DNA from: Chromobotia macracanthus
Lineage: Eukaryota > Chordata > Actinopteri > Cypriniformes > Botiidae
Direction: 5' to 3'
DNA length: 64,000 bases
Assembly (NCBI GenBank): GCA_036877525.1
Contig: JAZGTH010000072.1
Location: 3,573,501-3,637,500, forward strand
Position 1 is the stretch's first letter; each line of letters starts with the position of its first letter. The notes under the pieces were generated by a model. That model was not told where the DNA came from. It ran no database searches and worked only from the letters and a program-made list of their open reading frames with translations. Shown here piece by piece: positions 38,101 through 47,800 of this stretch. The position numbers and the translations under genes were made by a program.

Positions 38101-41100
38101 AACATTAAAACGTGCTGCATTGTAGGAATAAACTGACTGTCATGATCCATTTTTTGTTCTTGTGTGTTGCATGCAGGAAGTCCTTCGCGACACAGCATCT
38201 CAGAGTGGCGCATGCAGAGCATTGCCAGAGACTCAGAGGACAGCACCGATGACGAGTTTTTTGACGCCCACGGTAACGATCAGCTCAGATCTTCGTAATG
38301 CTGAAGTTTGATCCACAGTTTTGAAGTTGCTTCTGACGATCTGTTATTTACTAAGAGCTGTTTCCTCATTGTACAGAGGACTTCTCTGACAACGAGGAGA
38401 TCTTTGCCAAGGAGATCACCAAATGGAGCTCCAACGATCTGATGGATAAAATCGAGACCACAGAGGAAGCACAGGGTATGCAGGCATTATCTGCATCCAT
38501 CCGACGCACTGCAGGGGGTATTTTTGGCCCCTGGTGTGGGTGATGCGCAACATTTTTCTGGTGCAGGTTTTATAACATAAGCTCTGCCCTCTGGAAAGAA
38601 TTATTTTTGCCATTCAGGAGATTTTCATGTCTTTAATAGGATTAGTTATAAAGGAGCCTTGTTGGTTTTTAGGGCTTGTGTGAAAAAGTGTAAAATTACA
38701 GCACAGTTATTACATTCTGGACTGTTTGTGACATAATGTCTCAGTTCTGGCAAATGTGCAGTAATTTAACATCACATTTTTTGTTCTAGGTGACTTGTAT
38801 CAAGAATCCGGCGTGGAGTTTACCGGAACTGCCAGTGTGGAGCCCCTTGGTGAGGTACGTTGCACTTTTGTGCATTTCCTTTTCTTAACATTTCAAATTG
38901 TTGGGTTAATGAAACAGGGCTCTGCTGGACCACTACATTATTAATGCAACCACAGCAATGGGAGAGACCGGACACATTATTCTGCACTTGTGTTAATAGA
39001 AGAAAAATTCAGCATGTCGAGAACAGTCACACAGCATTTACGCTGACGTAAAAACAATTTTAAAAAAGAATGAACACGTCTCTGGGGGATTCTTACGTTG
39101 TGCAACAACAGAACAGTGAGCATCAGCTCCATGCTGTCACTGAACTATTGCATTTGACCTTTGACAGACGCAACAACAGACTGTCAGTCAAAGGTCGGCA
39201 GCCGTCAGGTCAAGTTCTCATGATGTGAAGGGTTTTGCAGGAAAAAGCACGTTCAGGGTTGACAAACTGTGGATTCATCTCAATGCTCTTTAATTCCGGT
39301 CCACAGAGACCCAGACCCCTGCGACACTCCACCGGCCGCAAGAAAAAGCGCAGAGCACGCAGACGCGCAGCTGTGAGTGACAGTGCCGTCCATCTTAACA
39401 TCAGTTTAGATCCGCTAGACATTTAGTGCCCCCATCAGAAAGCACAAAGAGTTGAAGTTGTCACCCTGTCTTGTGGAACTGCTGATAGATGCGTGCCGTA
39501 AAGTGTTTGAGTAGCTTATCTTATCTCTCCCAGCAACAGCATCTTGTCATTATTGCAGAAATGCAGTTTTGCAAGGTTCTACCAGAACAGTTACTGGAAT
39601 GCAGTTTCCATTTATGGAGCGCAACAGTTCCTGCGCCCTGCAGTAACCTTGTTTCTAGATGCATTATCGCATTACAGTTTAATTTTTCAGCAGGCATTTC
39701 TAAACATTCAATAAATAGTGTAAACCTTTGAAATAAATCCTCCAGCTTTAAGATTAATTACAACTTTTGATTTAAAGCAAATTAAAAAAAGGAAAAAGGA
39801 CAGAGGTACAAGGCAGTGTACTGAGGGATCTGTAAAGGTACATATCCCATAAGACACTGCAGATAATAAAATCCAATCAGTCTGGGTTTGTGTGTCATGT
39901 CTTTTGTATAATAAAACAACAGTACTGTCTTTAACGCTTTACTGGTATAACATTTCATTTATAGCGTACCATAAATTGCATATGGTAATGTTGCTGTGAA
40001 TGATTGTATTTTCAGGATGAGCAATTACAGAATGTTGGAGTTTCCTTCCCGATGTTCCCAGTGTTGAGTTCATGTGAATGTTGACAGTACAATGTAGTTT
40101 GTATGCATTTTGTGTGTTGTTAATAAATAATAGTTTTAAGTATACAAATACATAAATATTAAAGTTATATAAATAATGCTTTTTCTTTAAATATTGACAG
40201 ATAAAACAAATGCAACAAAACTATGTTTCAAATTCTCTGTGCAAGAGATCATACATTCAGAACTCGACTGTTGTGTTCTGTATTGTGATGTGTATTAGTC
40301 ATCATCTTTCCCAGTAGCATGCTGTCACGCGGGTACATTTAAATTGAATCTTGCGCATCTGCAGAAAAATGTGTTCATGTGTGTCCCTCAGGACGGCTCT
40401 ACACAGCAGGGCTCACAAGCCTCCAAGATCCATGTCCTCATCCTGGTCCTGCATGGGGGAAACATACTGGACACGGGTGGTGGAGACCAGAACAGCAAGC
40501 AGTGTGATGTCAACACCATCGGCGGCGCATTTGATGCAGTGATGCGGGTTCACTATCCAGCTGCTCTGGGCCGGATTGCCATCCGCTTGGTGCCGTGTCC
40601 AGCAGTGTGTGCGGAGGCTTTCTCTCTGGTGTCAAAGTGAGTATAAACACACACTGTCAGGAAACTGCTACAGTACTGTAACTTTCGGATATTTATTGCA
40701 TTGAAAAAATTAATAAACAAAAACTTGTTCTACAATGGATTCTGAACAACTGGAACTGAAAAACAAAGACAAAATAAATTAGAAATACAAGAAGAAATGA
40801 GAGAATCTTTGCAAAATGAAATGTGGCACAATAATCGTTTTACATCGATTTTGTTTTCACAACCATTGCAAGCCATAATTGAAATTGAAAATCAATTATA
40901 ATTAATTGCACAGCCCTGTCTAATTCGCCAAGTTGCCTGTTATTTATTTGCAATAATACCACTACATAAATAAAATAAAAACACCATATGCTTTCCAACA
41001 CTGGTACTGTAGTTATCACCTAAACCAGTCGCCTAACGCGCTTTTTTAAATGTATTTTTAAATTCAGGCGCTATTTCAGCTTGTAAAATTGACCCAGCAT

Positions 41101-41801
41101 GCTCTCTGCTCTCTCTGTCCTTGACACAGTTTGAGTCCCTACAGCTATGACGAGGGCTGTCTGTCCAACAGTCAGGATCACATCCCTCTCGCCGCTCTGC
41201 CCCTATTAGCCACCTCTGCTCCACAGTACCAGGACGCCGTGGCAACGGTCATAGTGCGAGCCAATCAGGTTTACGGTGACTTCATCAAGTCCCTGGAGGG
41301 GGCAACTTTTAGCGGCCAAGTCAGTGTTTTTGTTTTTAGCATTTATTTATAGATAGATCAAAAGCAACGTTTTTGTGCAAATATAGTCAGCATCTATATG
41401 TGAGCATCTAGTTTTGAATTAATGTGCGGTGTGTGTGCAGGTGTGTCTGATCGGGGACTGTGTTGGAGGCATTTTGGGATTTGATGCTCTGTGCAGCAGT
41501 AACATCACAGTGTGTGAGAGTCAGAACAGCAGTCGCAGGGGCAGTATTGTAAGTGTGCAGGTAAACACGCAACGTGCATTGTAACCAGATTAGAAGACAA
41601 TTCTCTGAATTGTTAATGTAGGCAGAATCCACTGTCCGTTAAAAATATTTTACTGAACTGTAATATTTCTACCTGTGAGAAACTGTTATTCTTATTTATT
41701 AATATTTATTATATTATTCATGTTTAATCTGTTTATTCTTTTGAAAAAGTTTTTAATCAAGTAAATCCAATTTGTTTACTAGGTTTTTTTAAATAATTGA
41801 A

Positions 41802-41889
<88 letters not shown>

Positions 41890-44800
41890 TTTATAAAAAA
41901 AAAATTATAGCTCATAGATTTAGTTGATATATGAAGTAAATGAAACTAAACCTTACCAAGAGAATAGCTATAGAAGTTGGATAGTTAAAAACAAAACCTT
42001 ACAACATCCCCTTTATATTTATTAAATTAACTGGTTGTTGTGATGATGAGTACTAACAGTTGATTGACTGTCTCCACAGGACAATGATCTACTGTCTCCA
42101 GGCATCATCATCAACAGTTGCTCGGGTTCCAATTCGGGTTTGACTCTGGAGGGCAGCCGCCACCTCAGCCGCAGTAATATAGACATTCCGCGTTCCACTG
42201 GTCCGGATGACCCCAAAAAACAGTTGCCACGGAAACGCAGCGACTCCTCCACCTACGAGCTGGACACCATCAAACAGCATCAGGCCTTTCTGTCCAGGTA
42301 AGTCATGGAAATTCATTGGTCAGACAGTATTTGGAACCCTGTAACAGATCTCGTCATCCGTTTGGTCTCGGGTTCGACAAAAAAACAGTGATCATGTGAT
42401 TGCTCCATTAGTATTGTGATAATTGTGTGTTCCAGGCCTCTTTATTGTGTAATGTAATGCTGCAAATCATGTACTGTCTTTTTGTGTCTATAGTTTGCAC
42501 TCCAGTGTTCTGCGGAACGATCCGGGCTCGCGTCGATCCAGCAGCAGTACGATGCTGGAGGGTGGCGGAGCTTTGGGCAAGTTTGACTTTGAAGTGTCAG
42601 ACTTTTTCATCTTTGGTTCACCGCTGGGCCTGGTTCTTGCTCTGAGAAAAACTGTCGTCCCTTCTCTGGATGGTACATTTACCTTGGGCGTTCTGTTACC
42701 AATAAACGTTCTGAATTTTTGACAGATTTAACATCGTAGTTTATTTTCCTGCCTTCCTTCAGTGGCTCATCTCCGTCCAGCGTGCCAGCAGGTCTATAAT
42801 CTGTTCCACCCCGCAGATCCCTCCGCCTCGCGTCTGGAGCCCCTGCTGGAGAAGCGTTTCCACCTGTTGCCTCCATTCAGTGTGCCACGGTACCAGCGCT
42901 TCCCACTGGGAGACGGCCAGTCGGCCCTGCTGGGTAAGACTGGAGGGATTCTCAGTTAACACACGTACCAACTAAAGCCCCATTTACACCTGCTGTTAGG
43001 TGGTGACATGTCTAAAATGTGTCCCCGGTGGTGACTAGGCAAAGATTTCTGATTTCATGAGTCAAAAATTAAATCAAACTTAAAAGATCACATTTACATT
43101 TAGATTAAAATATCTAAATGTTATTTTAATCGAATGCCTGTGTTAACTGTTCTTCATGTGATTTGTGCCGTTGCAAGGTCATTTATTTGCTTGTGTCCAA
43201 AGTTCCTTTCAAAAGTTTTCCAAAGTTCTTTGCTTGTTTCCAGTTCTTTTCCTTTTAAGCTAAAACTAACCAATACAGTTTAAACTCCTTGTTTAAATGC
43301 AGTGGATGATTGACAGGTGAGTAGGCAGGTCCTTGAATGATATTTGAGACTTAACAAGACAGATTAGTTTTTAAAATACCAATGCCATGTGGTCACCTGT
43401 GATTTAGACTATACTGGCTCACAAACCACTTTGAACCCTCTTTACACCTGTATTTAGCTCCACTTTAAATCAGATCACCATGAAACCAGGTGTAAACAGG
43501 GCCTGTAAGACTACATGCAATCATGTACACATTGTGTTTAGGACCAGATGTTGTTTAGTCTAATTAAGCACACGTAACAACATTTCCCATCACTGCAGTT
43601 TCGTCGTGAGTTTTGCTTCACGACTGCTGTTTTGTGCGTCAGTTTGTGTCGTTTCTGTCTTTGTCTTTATTTTCTGTTTCTGTCTCTCTCTCCCCCTTCC
43701 GTCTGCTCTCATGTCTCCACGTCTCTCATACGGCAGTGGAAACCATCCAGAGTAATGCTCATCTCCTGCTGGAGAGCACAGTGTATGGTGCCCAGCGTGC
43801 TCAGGACGGCATCAGTGAGACTTCCATCGCTGTCCCTGTCCTCAACTGGCAAGCTGCCCCGAGCCCCACAGAGTGTGTGTAGCCATTCCTGGTTTCTCGC
43901 ACCCTTCAGTGTAAACGTCCCCGTGTGTGTCTGCCTCAGTGTGGCGCGTGTCCTCATTTCTGTCCGCTCACATGATTCGTGTTTGTGCGTCTGCTTTGAC
44001 ATCGACACGCTGGTTTGGGCTTGTTTGGAAATTTAAATGTGACTTCTGGATGATATGTTGTAGCCAGTGTGAAAGTGTGAAAATGAATATTAAAAGTGAA
44101 GTGTTTCCTTTTTGTGACGTTAAGATACTTCATCCAGTTCTGGAGGAGACATAAAACTAAACTATAAACTGTTGATGACTAAAAATTGGAAAATCTCACA
44201 AAAACATGTTACGTTCCACCCCAAAATAAAAACTGTTTGGATGTTTTAATTTTGTTGTTTGTTTTTTAAAACTCATTATTACCAGTGGTGATCCTTTTTT
44301 ATTTAAATGGGCATAAATCAACTAATACAACCTTGATGTAAATACCATCTATAGGTACTATAGATTTTTCTGCAAAATGCTCATCTAAATATTCATGGCA
44401 ATAATGTTACTTAAAAATAAAAATCTTAATAGTCCTAAAACATAAATAACACTATATATAATTTTTTCTATTTTGGGGTGCGGTGTGAACTGGACATGTT
44501 TCTGTCTGGTTTTAGACTGTTTTACTTTTATTAAGTTTGCAAGACACAGAAATGACGCACTTCACCTTTAAACTTTAAAATTTGAATTGTAGCCATTTGA
44601 ACTACTAACAAAAGTGATTTGACAAGTTTTGCATGTGTATATGGTAGATAATGCCCCATGAGGTCAAATAAAGAGTTGATGGTCTCCAAAACTCTTTTGT
44701 AATGGATCAGTTCACAGTGGTCTCGAGGGGCAGTATTTACTTTTCTTTCTCTCTGCAGCATCGTGTTTGCATCTTCCTTTTATTATTTGAAATCAGTGAG

Positions 44801-47800
44801 CGCTTTTTACAAAGGGGAGCGTAACGTTTAAACTCTGTTCCAAAACCTGAGCTGCTTTGAAAGCTGATGATTAACCTGTGTTGTTTGTGCTCCTCACAGC
44901 GGATGTGATGCAGTCTCACGGCATCATGTTTTCCGACCACTCCAATCCATCGTCTCCAGCTTCAGCTCCAGCCTTCCGTGGGGCCCGAAGAGCCAGTGAG
45001 ACCAGCATTGCCAGTCAGGTCTCGGGATTAGCAGACAGTTACACTGCATCCAACATCGCCAACAGTGAGTTAACACATGCACACACAGCAGTGTTCAATG
45101 AAAAAAACAATAATATAACAATAAAACATTCTGCATATTAGCAAAATCTGAGCTTGTTACAGCAGTAAAGTAACAAGAGATATTCTCCCTCAAAATTAAA
45201 TACAGTCTGTGTAATATGTGTTTAAAGTGATAGTTCACCCAGAAATTAAAATTCTTCCAATATTTATTCCTCACCCTCATGTCATTCCATATATCCCTAT
45301 ATCACTTTCTTTCTTCTGAGGAACACAAAATAACTTCTTTTTGGGTGAACTGTCCTTGTAATATGTAAATGTGGCATCTACACTAGCTAACATCTATGAA
45401 TTAAATTTATATCTTTTACGTTATTTTTTTTTTATTTATTTGCTTTATTGAATGTGGTCGTTATGTAGCTACGAAGTATAATTGTCATGTTCACCCTTTG
45501 TCTTGATGTCTTGTTTTCTCTAGTAGCGCAAGCGTGCCAACTTAATCTCTCCAAAAAGCTCAGTCTTTTGTCCCAATTGACCCTGCCCTATCACAAACTC
45601 GGTTCCCGTAGCCCCTCCCCCAAGCCCTGCAAAGCGCGTGATAGGCAGGTAGAGTTTCAGGAGTGCGGCTCATTGGATGATGCAGAGCAGAGCCTCTCGC
45701 TAAGCTTTGAGCCTTCACCCTCGCTTGGCTCTGACCCTCCATCTCCATGTCTTCCTCTGGACATCGAGCAAGGTACATCACGCAGGAGAGTGTCAGGTCA
45801 AAGGTCGTCTTGATCCGTCCCCCCCTCTCCTGTTTGCCTGCGTTGGTTTCAACCGTCCAGATGTTTCCCGTTACCTCTCCTACTTCCTGCTGTAGCCTTC
45901 TGTATCTTCTGCCTGATTCCTTGTTCACTTCCCCAGCGCTGATCCTGCTGTTTTCCAGATTCATGTTCCTTTCCCTGTAAAGCTCAGCGCTGGTGCTCTG
46001 ATTCTTCATCTCTGGAGCCCTGAGGCATTCTGGGATTGTTCTGGATGGTGAAGCCCCTCAGAATGATGTTATGGAAGCATGTTGACCTGTTTTTCTTCCA
46101 TTCTCTGGTTTGTGTGTGTCACTTATAGCCTCTGCTGGTTCTTCCATAAGAGGCTACTTACAGACAGGAATGGGAATTCTGGCCTTTTTAACAGTTTGAC
46201 CAAAGATAATTTTAGTGCTTTTGGACTGCCAAAGCCATTTTCTTAAAGTTGCAATCTGTAACTTCCTCTCTACCACCATCTCTGTTTGAAACATAAAACT
46301 GCAGGTTACAGACCTATTTTCTTAAAGTGAATGACAAGTTTAAAGCTACAAATGCTGCACCATCTACAGTACACAGACATGTGATATAGTAGCCAGATCG
46401 TCTCCTTTCTGTTTACAGGTGAAATTTGACCAGACAGCTTAAATTATAAATCAGAATTATTGTCCTTGCATTGCAAAATATTTGCTAAAATAATACTTGC
46501 TCAATAACTGATTTTTGTTCATTTTTAATAAAAAGAAGTTACGAATTGCAGCTTCAATTAACATTTTTGTCTATGAAAAAGTTACATTTACTTGTATCCA
46601 GATGCCATGGAAACGATGCAATGAAAAAAACAGACTGTTTATTGCATTTGTGCTCTGAATAAAACATAATTCTTAATTCCCAATCCTACTTATAGAGAAC
46701 CAGAGGCTATTTGCTGATTCAAGAACACGAAACCACAATGAAAGGAATTAGAGAGTAGGGTTGTGAAATAGGGTTGTGTTCTTGAGTCCCTTTGCAATGA
46801 ATCAAGGGAGGAAGCAGGCAAGAGATGTGCACTACAGTCCTGCATGAGCCAGTGCACATTAAAACACAACACCTGTCCCTCAAGAAAACCTGCATCATAT
46901 CCTCCTCCTGTCCTAGAACCGGCAGCTGAAACATTTATAAAACGTTTAATGGAATTTAAACCTGCCACTCTGACATTAATGGTTTGGACAGGCATGGCTG
47001 ATCTCCTATGTTCTCTCTCTCTCTCTGCAGTCGCGGCACGTTGGTGGGGCACGAAGCGCATTGATTTTGCCCTGTATTGCCCCGATGCCCTCACTGCATT
47101 CCCCACTGTGGCTCTACCTCATCTATTTCATGCCTCCTACTGGGAATCGACCGACGTGGTGTCTTTCCTGCTTAGACAGGTAAAAATAAAAGATTTTGAA
47201 AATTACATTTTCATGATGGTTAAAGGCAGGATAGGCCATCTTTTCTAGAAACATTTTTTGTTATGCTGGTTGAAAGTTTCTTCAATCCTGACAGCAATCA
47301 CTAAGTAAAGTGGTTTAAATATATTAATGTATACATTTATTTTTATATCTTCTGTAGAAGGCACAAAAGCATTAAATGTTTATCTGATTATTGCATTTGG
47401 TCTGAATGCTAAATGACTATTGTAAATTGTAAATATTGTAAAATGTAAAGTTTACTGTACAGTAACACTTTTTGCGGCACCCTTGATTATGTAATGTACG
47501 CATGCATTCTGTTACGAATTTCTGGTGGATTTTTTACGCAGTAATGCGTTAAATCAAGCTGCTGCAGTAGCTGATAGAAGCTTAAAAACCAAATATGAAA
47601 ATTGTTTTTAGTCATCTGTATGTTTGTTACTCTAAGGTCATGAGACATGAGAACTCTAGTATTTTGGAACTCGATGGAAAGGAAGTATCAGAATTCACTC
47701 CGTCCAAACCGCGGGAGAAATGGATGAGGAAGAGAACCCATGTGAAGATCAGGGTGAGACGATTTCTCGAGACCTCTCAGAGATGTGTCTGAGAGGTGTT

